This document shows positions 6,178 through 11,649 of a DNA stretch of 11,649 bases, in pieces (the stretch's first letter is position 1; every line of letters starts with the position of its first letter). The stretch is from Cellvibrionaceae bacterium. GTDB lineage: Bacteria > Pseudomonadota > Gammaproteobacteria > Pseudomonadales > Cellvibrionaceae. The translations under genes were made by a program, and so were the position numbers. The notes under the pieces are model-generated. The model was not told where the DNA came from. It saw only the letters and a list, made by a program, of their open reading frames with translations, and made no database searches. Where the stretch lies: assembly GCA_030597965.1 (NCBI GenBank), contig JAUVQU010000063.1, forward strand, positions 1-11,649, in the 5' to 3' direction.

Positions 6178-9100
6178 GATAGTCAACTGCTGTTGTTTTT
6201 AGTCTGTGCTTACGGTTTCTTATTGTTTGCCATCGCATGGTTGGCGGAACGCTATTCCGATCGAATAACAGCCTCCTGGTGGCGCCCTCTCGTTTATACC
6301 CTTTCTATCGGTGTCTATTGTAGCTCCTGGACTTTTCTGGGTGCAGTAGGCACGGCTGTCTCTGATGGCTGGAATTACCTGCCAATTTATTTAGGGCCCA
6401 TTCTGGTTGTGGTGTTCGGCTGGGGATTTCTTCGCCGCTTACTGGTTATTTCCCAGCGCAATAAAGTAACTTCAATCGCGGACTTTATTGGTTCCCGTTA
6501 TGGCAAAAGCCAGCGATTAGCCGGCCTGGTTACGCTGGTCTTGGTGATTGGCACTTTGCCTTATATCGCTCTGCAATTGAGGGGTATTGGCATTGCCTGG
6601 ACTACCATCCAGTGGGATATTGGCAGCTTGCGTGAATTCGACGGTTCCACCAGCTTTTTGGCGGCTATAGTGTTGGCGTGGTTTTCTATTTTATTCGGGA
6701 CGCGAATTATCGACGGCCCTGATCGATTGCGCGGAATGTTGACGGCCATTGCCGCTGAATCTGTCGTAAAACTTATTGCGTTTATTGCCGTGGCTTTATT
6801 GGCGTTTAAGTTGATGGATTTCTCGCCGAGTACTGATGTGATCGATATGTCCGAATCGCTGGGAAAGGCGTTTCACGCCCCTAATTTGTCGTGGTCGCAA
6901 TTAAGCAGTCCGCTGTTTTATACGGAATTACTATTAGCGGCGGCGGCAATTATCTGTCTGCCCCGGCAGTTTCATGTAATGGTGGTGGAATACCAGCATC
7001 GCAGTGATCTGCGTTATATGCGTTGGCTGTTACCGCTCTATTTAGCAGCCTTTGCTTTGTTGGCTCTGCCCGTTGCCCATGTGGGTACACAGTTGTTCGG
7101 CAACATGGCTGTTTCACCAGACAGTTACATACTTATTTTGCCGCGTTGGGCGAATGAGGAAGGAATTTTAGCGCTCACCTTTATTGGAGCCTTGTCGGCC
7201 GCAACGGGCATGGTGATTGTTGGCACCATTGCCTTATCCATCATGATTTCGAATGAATTGATTGTGCCGGCATGGTTGCACATCAGTTCCAAGCGCTCGG
7301 CTAAGGCGACGGATATTGGTGGGGCGCTGCGCCTGATTCGCCGACTGTCGATTATTGTGGTGCTGCTGTTGAGTTGGGCGCTCGAGTGGATCTTTAGCCA
7401 AGGTCATACTTTGGCTGCAATGGGTCTGGTTTCCTTCGCGGCGGCGGTGCAATTGTTGCCCGCTATTATCGCGGCACTGTATTGGCGTCATGGCCATGCT
7501 AAAGGTGTGCTGTCCGGTTTGGTGGTAGGGATGCTGGCCTGGTTTTACTGTTTGTTATTGCCTGCGGTACTCACGTCTGAGCACTCTCTGGTTGTCAATG
7601 GCCCGTTCGATGTTGCCTGGCTGTCGCCCCAAAACTTGCTGGGTATGGGTTGGCTCGACTCTTTAAGTCATGGCGTATTTTGGAGCTTAATGCTCAACTG
7701 TTGGGTGTTTTTGTTGGTTTCCCGCCGCTCTGCATTTAGCTCATTAGACCTTCGTCAGGCACAGGCGTTTACCGAATTGCGCTGGCCTATGTCTCAGCAG
7801 CGCCGTGATATTGGTGCAACCGCTATTGAGGTGCGCCAATTGCAGGCATTAATGGTTCCTTTGCTAGGAGCAGAAAGAACCACGGGCATGTGGCAAGTGT
7901 TTGAGCGTCAGATAGGTCACCGGCTATTACCTCACGATAAAACACCGCGTTTTGCTGTGCAGACGATAGAGGGAGAGTTGGCGGCGATTATTGGCGCAGT
8001 GTCTGCCCACAGGGCGATGCAATTACTGTCCAAGAAAAAGCCTATTCAGCTAGAAGATTTTGTATCACTGGTGGGTGGCAGTTCGCGTCAAATTCAATTC
8101 AGTCAGACTTTACTTCAAACCACCATTGAGAATATCCCACAGGGCATCAGCGTGGTCGATGAGAATCTTAAACTGGTGGCGTGGAACCAGCATTACCAGA
8201 ACTTTTTTGATTATCCGCAGCGCTTACTTTACGTCGGTTGTGAGGTTGAAAAGATTTATCACTTTAATGCGGTACGCGGTTATTTGGGTTCCGGTAGTGA
8301 TAATGTTGATGCCGCCGTAGAGCGCCGATTACAGCAGTTACGCAGCCGCAAGCCGCACCGAATGGAGCGGGTTATGCCCAATGGTGAGGTGTTGGAAATC
8401 TGCGGCACACCTTTGGCTAATGGCGGTTACGTGACCACCTACACGAATATTAGTGATCACCATGCCATGTTGGCGCAGCTTGAAGAGGCGAAGAGTACTT
8501 TAGAGCAGCGCGTTGAAGTTCGTACAGCGGAATTGACTGATCTCAATGAAACGCTGCAGCGAGAAAATGATTTGCGTGCACGTGTCGAGCAGGAGTTAAG
8601 CGATGTATATGCGAGTAAAAGTCGCTTCCTGGCAGCGACCAGTCACGACCTGTTGCAGCCGATTAATGCGGCTCGTTTGTTTGTCGCATCTCTGTCAGCA
8701 AAGGTTGGTAGTGAACCACAGGAAAATGCCAGTCTTGCAAATGACGTCGATTATTTAGATGCGGCGTTAGGGTCGGCCGAGCAGTTAATCAGTTCACTTA
8801 GAGAAATCTCTCGTTTAGAAGGCGGGCGAGAAGCGGCCAAGCGTGAGCATTTTAATATCGCCAAGATCTTAAAACCTCTGGCCATTGAAGGCAGTGCTTT
8901 AGCCAATAAAAGTGGCTTGAAATTTCATTGGGTTGAGTCGAGTGTTTGGGTTTATTCCGACCCGCATTTATTGCGTCGCGCCATTCAAAATTTTATCAGT
9001 AATGCCCTGCGCTATACCTCGGAAGGGCGTGTGTTATTGGGTTGTCGTCGCCGAGGGCAACAGTTAATTGTGGAAGTCTGGGATACAGGTCCGGGAATAG

Positions 9101-9708
9101 CGGCAGAGAATCAGAAAAAAATATTTGAAGAATTTGAGCGTCTCCCAGGAAGTACCAGTGGTAATCAGGGGTTAGGGTTGGGCTTGTCTATCGCCCAAAG
9201 AATTTCAGTACTGCTTGGACACAATATCAGCTTAGAGTCGCAAGTAGGCGTAGGCTCAGTATTTCGCATCAGTGTTAATTTGGGGCGGGTGCAGGAAGAG
9301 GTGCCGGTGGATAAGCCAGTGGATGCCCAGCTCAATGGCTTGCGAGTTCTATGTATTGATAATGAGGAAGTGATTCAGGCGGGAATGCGTTCCTTACTTG
9401 AGCAATGGGGTTGTCAGGTAGAGACGGCAGCAAACTTGGGTCAGAGCCTGGCCCGCTGGAAGTACAGTGAGCCTCCGACATTAATATTGGCGGATTACCA
9501 TCTCGACACAGAAACGGGTTTGGATGTGCTGGAGGCGTTAAGTTATCACTGGCAGCAACCATTACCCGCTATTGTGATCAGTGCTGATAACAGTGAAAGT
9601 TTAAGGGGGCAAGTTCAGGAGGCTGGTTATCAATACCTGCCGAAGCCGGTAAACCCTGCGGCATTGCGAACCTTAATGCACCGAGTATTACGCAGAGCTA
9701 AACGTTAG
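6175..9708 (+). CDS. crbS: CrbS/MxtR-type hybrid sensor kinase with SLC5 transporter domain
   Basis: A membrane sensor of 1177 residues. Residues 1 to about 530 form a PutP-like SLC5 sodium/solute symporter domain with roughly a dozen hydrophobic helices. A STAC linker follows (about 552-640), then a PAS domain (about 643-760), a coiled coil (about 765-815), a HisKA H-box SHDLLQPINAARLF (phospho-His H824), and a HATPase domain with N-box RAIQNFISNALR (N939/N943), G1 DTGPGI (970-975) and G2 GLGLGLSIA (999-1007). It ends in a receiver domain (D1062, E1064, phospho-Asp D1107 in LADYHL, K1157). This order and length match CrbS of Vibrio and MxtR of Pseudomonas, which with CrbR/ErdR control acetyl-CoA synthetase and acetate use. 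The CrbR-like gene lies convergently downstream, supporting the assignment. Translation starts at TTG. The true signal (acetate, sodium flux or another solute) cannot be read from the sequence; other members of this SLC5-kinase superfamily are the main alternative. Confidence 0.87.
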   Translation: MDSQLLLFLVCAYGFLLFAIAWLAERYSDRITASWWRPLVYTLSIGVYCSSWTFLGAVGTAVSDGWNYLPIYLGPILVVVFGWGFLRRLLVISQRNKVTSIADFIGSRYGKSQRLAGLVTLVLVIGTLPYIALQLRGIGIAWTTIQWDIGSLREFDGSTSFLAAIVLAWFSILFGTRIIDGPDRLRGMLTAIAAESVVKLIAFIAVALLAFKLMDFSPSTDVIDMSESLGKAFHAPNLSWSQLSSPLFYTELLLAAAAIICLPRQFHVMVVEYQHRSDLRYMRWLLPLYLAAFALLALPVAHVGTQLFGNMAVSPDSYILILPRWANEEGILALTFIGALSAATGMVIVGTIALSIMISNELIVPAWLHISSKRSAKATDIGGALRLIRRLSIIVVLLLSWALEWIFSQGHTLAAMGLVSFAAAVQLLPAIIAALYWRHGHAKGVLSGLVVGMLAWFYCLLLPAVLTSEHSLVVNGPFDVAWLSPQNLLGMGWLDSLSHGVFWSLMLNCWVFLLVSRRSAFSSLDLRQAQAFTELRWPMSQQRRDIGATAIEVRQLQALMVPLLGAERTTGMWQVFERQIGHRLLPHDKTPRFAVQTIEGELAAIIGAVSAHRAMQLLSKKKPIQLEDFVSLVGGSSRQIQFSQTLLQTTIENIPQGISVVDENLKLVAWNQHYQNFFDYPQRLLYVGCEVEKIYHFNAVRGYLGSGSDNVDAAVERRLQQLRSRKPHRMERVMPNGEVLEICGTPLANGGYVTTYTNISDHHAMLAQLEEAKSTLEQRVEVRTAELTDLNETLQRENDLRARVEQELSDVYASKSRFLAATSHDLLQPINAARLFVASLSAKVGSEPQENASLANDVDYLDAALGSAEQLISSLREISRLEGGREAAKREHFNIAKILKPLAIEGSALANKSGLKFHWVESSVWVYSDPHLLRRAIQNFISNALRYTSEGRVLLGCRRRGQQLIVEVWDTGPGIAAENQKKIFEEFERLPGSTSGNQGLGLGLSIAQRISVLLGHNISLESQVGVGSVFRISVNLGRVQEEVPVDKPVDAQLNGLRVLCIDNEEVIQAGMRSLLEQWGCQVETAANLGQSLARWKYSEPPTLILADYHLDTETGLDVLEALSYHWQQPLPAIVISADNSESLRGQVQEAGYQYLPKPVNPAALRTLMHRVLRRAKR

Positions 9709-9721
9709 CTTGTTGGTTTTT
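9696..9721 (+). terminator. Weak candidate terminator of crbS
   Basis: AGCTAA (9696-9701) pairs with TTAGCT (9705-9710) around a three-base loop. The hairpin overlaps the stop codon TAG (9706-9708), and a T5 run (9717-9721) follows after six bases. The stem is A/T-rich and the T run short and displaced, so this is only a possibility. Confidence 0.3.
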
Positions 9722-9750
9722 AACCCTTGTGGCTTTTTAGTGAAGGAACT

Positions 9751-9776
9751 CCCTTAAAAGGGCCTACTTTTGGTGC
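9751..9776 (-). repeat. REP-like GTAG hairpin, copy 4 (inverted)
   Basis: On the minus strand GCACCAAAAGTAGG is followed by a hairpin CCCTT-TT-AAGGG (plus strand 9751-9762). The 15 bases at 9776-9762 are identical to copy 1 at 5958-5972, but the stem is different while still self-complementary. Copies 1 and 4 therefore flank crbS in opposite orientation. Confidence 0.6.
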
Positions 9777-9801
9777 CCTGCACACCCCAGGGTGCCCTCT
9801 C

Positions 9802-9818
9802 TTGCCACAATGTGGCAA
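9802..9818. repeat. Perfect 8-base inverted repeat between convergent genes
   Basis: TTGCCACA (9802-9809) and TGTGGCAA (9811-9818) are complementary around a single A. As RNA it would form a 6-7 bp hairpin with a small loop on either strand. No T run follows in either direction, so it is not a canonical intrinsic terminator. It could be an operator or a transcript-end hairpin for the convergent pair. Confidence 0.5.
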
Positions 9819-9843
9819 TTCACCTTGAGCGAACCTGTTTTTT

Positions 9844-9864
9844 GCCAGCAGGGCTGGCTCCTAC
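9844..9864 (-). repeat. Canonical REP element downstream of crbR
   Basis: On the minus strand GTAG (9864-9861) and GA are followed by the palindrome GCCAGC-CCT-GCTGGC (9858-9844). A GTAG head plus a GC-rich palindrome is the standard REP form in pseudomonads and related gammaproteobacteria. It begins 12 bases after the crbR stop and could protect the 3' end of that transcript. Confidence 0.78.
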
Positions 9865-9876
9865 TGGGTGATTTAT

Positions 9877-10557
9877 TTAGGTGAACGCTTTAGTAGAGCT
9901 ACTGGGTTGCACCGCTAGTTGATTCAGGGCTAGTGCTACTTGTGTTCGTGAGTGCACACCCAGTTTACGGAAAATCTCGGTCATGTGTGCCTTTATGGTG
10001 GCTTCAGTCACATTCAGCTCGTAAGCGATTTGCTTGTTCAGTAGACCTTGATTGACCATGCCGGCTACGCGAAATTGCTGCGGGGTTAATAGCGCTATAC
10101 CATCGGCAATGGACTGTTCCGAGTCATCAATAATCATTGAGTCGTCAATGCCTTCAGGTTTCCATATGCCACCTTCAAGTACCGTTGTCAGGGCGGTTTG
10201 CATGTCCTCTAGCGGGGCGCTTTTAGGTAAAAACCCATTGGCCCCGTGATCAATGGCGCGCCGAATAATATTGGGTTCGTCGTGCGCGGATACAATCATT
10301 ACCGGTATTTCCGGATGCTGTGAAATAACGTGAATCAAAGCACTGAAACCATCAGAGCCTGGCATGTGTAGATCGAGCAGAATTAATTGTGCGCTTGTTT
10401 CTTTGTCACCTAGCAGTTCTTGCAGGGACTGAAAATCTTCAGCCTCTAGAATATTGGCACTTGGCAATAATCGTTCAATAGTGTTTTTAAGCGCAACACG
10501 AAACAAAGGGTGATCGTCAGCGATGATGATCGATGATGTGTCATTTGAATTCAGCAT
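9877..10557 (-). CDS. crbR: CrbR/ErdR-type LuxR-family response regulator
   Basis: A cytoplasmic two-component response regulator of 226 residues. The receiver domain (about 8-125) has the acidic pair D14/D15 in IIADDHPLFR, phospho-Asp D62 in LILLDLHMPG, switch Ser S90 and Lys K112 in FLPKSAP. After a linker comes a GerE/LuxR helix-turn-helix (about 154-215) with LTPQQFRVAGMVNQG, NKQIAYELNVTEATIKAHM and RKLGVHSRTQVALAL. Length and receiver sequence resemble CrbR of Vibrio and ErdR of Pseudomonas, the partners of CrbS/MxtR that activate acs. The CrbS-like kinase is the convergent neighbour, so they probably form a pair, the kinase's own receiver relaying or modulating the phosphate. Transcription is leftward from the gap shared with the porin gene. 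Other NarL-type regulators are the alternative. The ribosome site ahead of ATG 10557 is weak (CAGAGACG). Confidence 0.87.
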   Translation of the reverse strand: MLNSNDTSSIIIADDHPLFRVALKNTIERLLPSANILEAEDFQSLQELLGDKETSAQLILLDLHMPGSDGFSALIHVISQHPEIPVMIVSAHDEPNIIRRAIDHGANGFLPKSAPLEDMQTALTTVLEGGIWKPEGIDDSMIIDDSEQSIADGIALLTPQQFRVAGMVNQGLLNKQIAYELNVTEATIKAHMTEIFRKLGVHSRTQVALALNQLAVQPSSSTKAFT

Positions 10558-10611
10558 ATCGTCTCTGTGCCTCGGATTATTCTTTTTATGGGCGACGTTT
10601 ACAGGCCTGTT

Positions 10612-10656
10612 TTACATTTAGGTGTGATCTGATTTCTTAGTCTAGCTCAAATGTAA
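10612..10656. promoter_or_regulatory. Inverted repeat bracketing the putative crbR promoter
   Basis: TTACATTT (10612-10619) and AAATGTAA (10649-10656) form a perfect 8-base inverted repeat with a 29-base spacer. The spacer contains the putative crbR -10 and start point, so the arms could be a pair of operator half-sites. The regulator is unknown; chance is possible for an A/T-rich word. Confidence 0.3.
10636..10645 (-). promoter_or_regulatory. Putative crbR -10 region sharing a 10-base word with the porin promoter
   Basis: CTAGACTAAG on the minus strand is identical to plus-strand 10989-10998 ahead of the porin gene. TAGACT within it would serve as a -10 hexamer (4 of 6 to TATAAT), giving a crbR leader of about 75 bases. 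No good -35 is seen at 17 bases, which would fit an activator-dependent promoter. Confidence 0.4.
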
Positions 10657-10765
10657 GTGTAAGATGCCTGAAAATAGTGCCGATTTCACACCGACACTGT
10701 GAGTAAATCTGTTCAATTATCTATGGCTCAAGCTTTTAGGTTTTTGATGATGATCAATGAGTCAT

Positions 10766-10797
10766 AAAAAAAGGTGGCTGTGCTACGCCCAACCACC
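10766..10797 (-). terminator. Leftward intrinsic terminator with no upstream gene
   Basis: On the minus strand GGTGGTTG pairs with CAGCCACC over eight positions (one T-G wobble) around a nine-base loop, then a run of seven T (plus-strand A at 10772-10766). Nothing coding on the minus strand lies between here and the porin start at 11064, so the terminator must serve a short non-coding transcript or an antisense transcript starting to the right. Confidence 0.72.
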
Positions 10798-10870
10798 ACA
10801 AAGTTCGGCGGGGTATGCCGAGGGTCATATCAAATGGATCATCCAAAGCAAATAATCATTGAGCTGATGG
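10766..10870 (-). ncRNA. Candidate small RNA ending at the orphan terminator
   Basis: Inferred from the terminator. A TATAAA box on the minus strand (10881-10876) would give a start near 10870 and an RNA of about 105 nt, but its -35 is poor. A second -10-like TATAGG (10972-10967) would give about 195 nt. The body includes a hairpin TCGGC-ATACCCC-GCCGA (10821-10805) exposing a C-rich loop, a common seed in sRNAs that pair with ribosome sites. The 5' end is uncertain and no known family is recognised. Confidence 0.33.
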
Positions 10871-10908
10871 TGTTATTTATACTCAATTGTCCTGATGAAA
10901 AAAATTAG
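10834..10908 (+). CDS. Possible 24-residue small ORF (weak)
   Basis: ATG 10834 opens a frame ending at TAG 10906-10908, encoding a peptide with a hydrophobic centre (IIIELMVLFIL) and charged ends. GAGGG (10820-10824) sits nine bases upstream, a plausible ribosome site. No clear promoter is seen, and the candidate antisense RNA covers part of it. It may well be chance. Confidence 0.12.
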   Translation: MDHPKQIIIELMVLFILNCPDEKN

Positions 10909-10919
10909 ACCTTTGTCTA
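10906..10919. promoter_or_regulatory. GAC-N4-GTC inverted repeat, distal copy
   Basis: TAGAC-CTTT-GTCTA is a 5-base inverted repeat with a 4-base spacer. It has the same GAC-N4-GTC frame and central TT as the site at 10974-10985; the two centres are 67 bases apart. Candidate operator for a dimeric regulator such as the neighbouring LuxR-type protein; inferred only. Confidence 0.35.
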
Positions 10920-10973
10920 TGTCGCTTATTGTCAGAATCTTTTTAAGCGCTATTTTTCTAAAAAAACCTATAC

Positions 10974-10985
10974 CGACTTTGGTCG
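10974..10985. promoter_or_regulatory. GAC-N4-GTC inverted repeat, promoter-proximal copy
   Basis: CGAC-TTTG-GTCG lies directly upstream of the shared word CTAGACTAAG. It overlaps a possible -35 (TTGGTC, 10979-10984) paired with TAATAC (11002-11007) at 17 bases. Candidate binding site for CrbR; inferred from position and symmetry. Confidence 0.4.
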
Positions 10986-10988
10986 AAT

Positions 10989-10998
10989 CTAGACTAAG
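10989..10998 (+). promoter_or_regulatory. Putative porin -10 region (shared word with crbR)
   Basis: CTAGACTAAG, identical to the word on the minus strand ahead of crbR. With TAGACT (10990-10995) as -10 the porin leader is about 60 bases, similar to that predicted for crbR. The alternative pair TTGGTC/TAATAC would start transcription slightly downstream. Confidence 0.4.
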
Positions 10999-11063
10999 GG
11001 TTAATACCTGCATCTCGCTCATGGGTCTAAAACTAACCGTGGAGAGAAACAGGAGATAACTCT

Positions 11064-11649
11064 ATGAATAAACAATCCGTTCCATCTAGGCTACAAACTA
11101 AGACCCCAAAAAGTAAGAAAAGGTTTTCTAAAACCCCCATGGCTATCGCCCTTGCCGGTCTGCTGGTGAGTGGTGCCGTTCAGGCATCCGATGCTGAGCT
11201 GCTAAATCGTCTGCAAGCGCTGGAAGCTGAAATGACCGCCCTGAAAACTGAATTAAAGCAAAAGGAAGAAACCTACGCAAAGCAGTCCGTTAAAAAGAGC
11301 AAAGGCGGCGAATTAACCTTTGGCGGCTACCTGAAGGCTGATTACCGCATGGTCGATGGTGACATTGGTTATCAGGACTATTGGCGTGGTAATAACCCGG
11401 GTGCGGTTGATACCAAGCACACCGGCTTCAATGTTAAAGAGTCCCGTTTGAACGCCAAGTACACCAAAGATGGTGTAACGGCGTTTGTAGAGATGGACTT
11501 TTACGGTGGTGGTGGTAATGAAGTAGCCACTAACTCAACCAGCCCACGCCTGCGTCACGCATTCATTAAGATAGGCAATTGGACGGTAGGTCAGACCTGG
11601 ACTACGTTCACTCCGTTAAAGGCTTTCCCTGAGGCTATGGACTTTGGTG
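11064..11649 (+). CDS. DcaP-like trimeric outer-membrane porin (3' end cut by window edge)
   Basis: The first 195 codons of an outer-membrane beta-barrel porin. AGGAG (11051-11055) stands eight bases before ATG 11064. The export signal has an unusually long basic n-region (about residues 1-25), a hydrophobic core MAIALAGLLVSGAV and a likely cut after AVQA (residue 41). Then come a coiled coil (about 43-72, NRLQALEAEMTALKTEL) and barrel strands: ELTFGGYLKADYRM, ESRLNAKYTKDG, AFVEMDFYGGGGN, RLRHAFIKIGNWTVGQTWTTF. A coiled coil followed by this strand pattern is typical of the DcaP porins (dicarboxylates, small acidic drugs and peptides in Acinetobacter). Divergent from crbR, it is a candidate CrbR target, perhaps taking up short organic acids; that link is inferred. 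It is probably 350-450 residues long when complete. Confidence 0.85.
   Translation, partial: MNKQSVPSRLQTKTPKSKKRFSKTPMAIALAGLLVSGAVQASDAELLNRLQALEAEMTALKTELKQKEETYAKQSVKKSKGGELTFGGYLKADYRMVDGDIGYQDYWRGNNPGAVDTKHTGFNVKESRLNAKYTKDGVTAFVEMDFYGGGGNEVATNSTSPRLRHAFIKIGNWTVGQTWTTFTPLKAFPEAMDFG

Larger units (their letters stand above)
10558..11063. other. Divergent regulatory region between crbR and the porin gene
   Basis: A 506-base gap without a convincing protein gene. It contains the crbR promoter region with a long-spaced inverted repeat, a leftward intrinsic terminator with no upstream gene, a possible 24-codon ORF (10834-10908), two GAC-N4-GTC inverted repeats and the porin promoter and ribosome site. 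Several are annotated separately. ACAGGCCTGT (10601-10610) is a further perfect 10-base palindrome in the crbR leader. Confidence 0.6.

Noticed and set aside
5795..6238. Overlapping open frames on both strands across the clpB-crbS gap
   Set aside because: The encoded proteins are dominated by translations of the GTAG repeats and the clpB terminator, have no recognisable family, and run into the start of crbS.
10623..10637. CRP site ahead of crbR (TGTGATCT half-site)
   Set aside because: The right half (TTCTT in place of TCACA) does not match, and nearby TCACA-N7-TGTGA (10686-10702) has its halves in the wrong order for CRP.
10522..10765. GATGATGATC repeated at the 5' end of crbR and at 10746-10755
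   Set aside because: One copy encodes the conserved IIIADDH segment of the receiver; the match is short, low-complexity and probably coincidental.

Overview
The window looks like chromosomal DNA of a gammaproteobacterium, probably an aquatic (marine-type) relative of Pseudomonas or Cellvibrio. This rests on gene order (bamD divergent from rluD-pgeF-clpB, the order known from Escherichia coli and Pseudomonas), on the protein families and on REP-type repeats with a GTAG head. Base composition is close to even. I cannot name the genus.

Left block (1-5845): a partial lipoprotein gene bamD runs leftward off the edge. Divergently, rluD (23S rRNA pseudouridine synthase), pgeF (laccase-fold peptidoglycan editing factor) and clpB (AAA+ disaggregase) run rightward. 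clpB has its own well-formed heat-shock (sigma-32 type) promoter and a strong intrinsic terminator. Its ATPase-2 region carries an acidic insertion of about 24 residues relative to the E. coli protein as I recall it.

Middle block (5846-9876): a 1177-residue sensor, SLC5/PutP transporter + STAC + PAS + histidine kinase + receiver, most like CrbS (Vibrio) / MxtR (Pseudomonas). It starts at a TTG codon. It is flanked by small GTAG-headed hairpin repeats: three in its upstream gap and two, in inverted orientation, in its downstream gap.

Right block (9877-11649): a LuxR/NarL-type response regulator most like CrbR/ErdR converges on the kinase. It is divergent from a gene for a DcaP-like outer-membrane porin, cut by the right edge. 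By family knowledge CrbS-CrbR controls acetate use through acetyl-CoA synthetase. The porin could be a member of the same regulon, because its promoter region and that of crbR share a 10-base word. The 506-base gap between these two genes also holds a strong leftward intrinsic terminator with no gene feeding it, so a small RNA or an antisense leader is plausible there.

Most of the window is ordinary core genome. The parts worth a second look are the non-coding ones: the GTAG hairpin family around crbS, the orphan terminator, and the shared promoter words of crbR and the porin gene.
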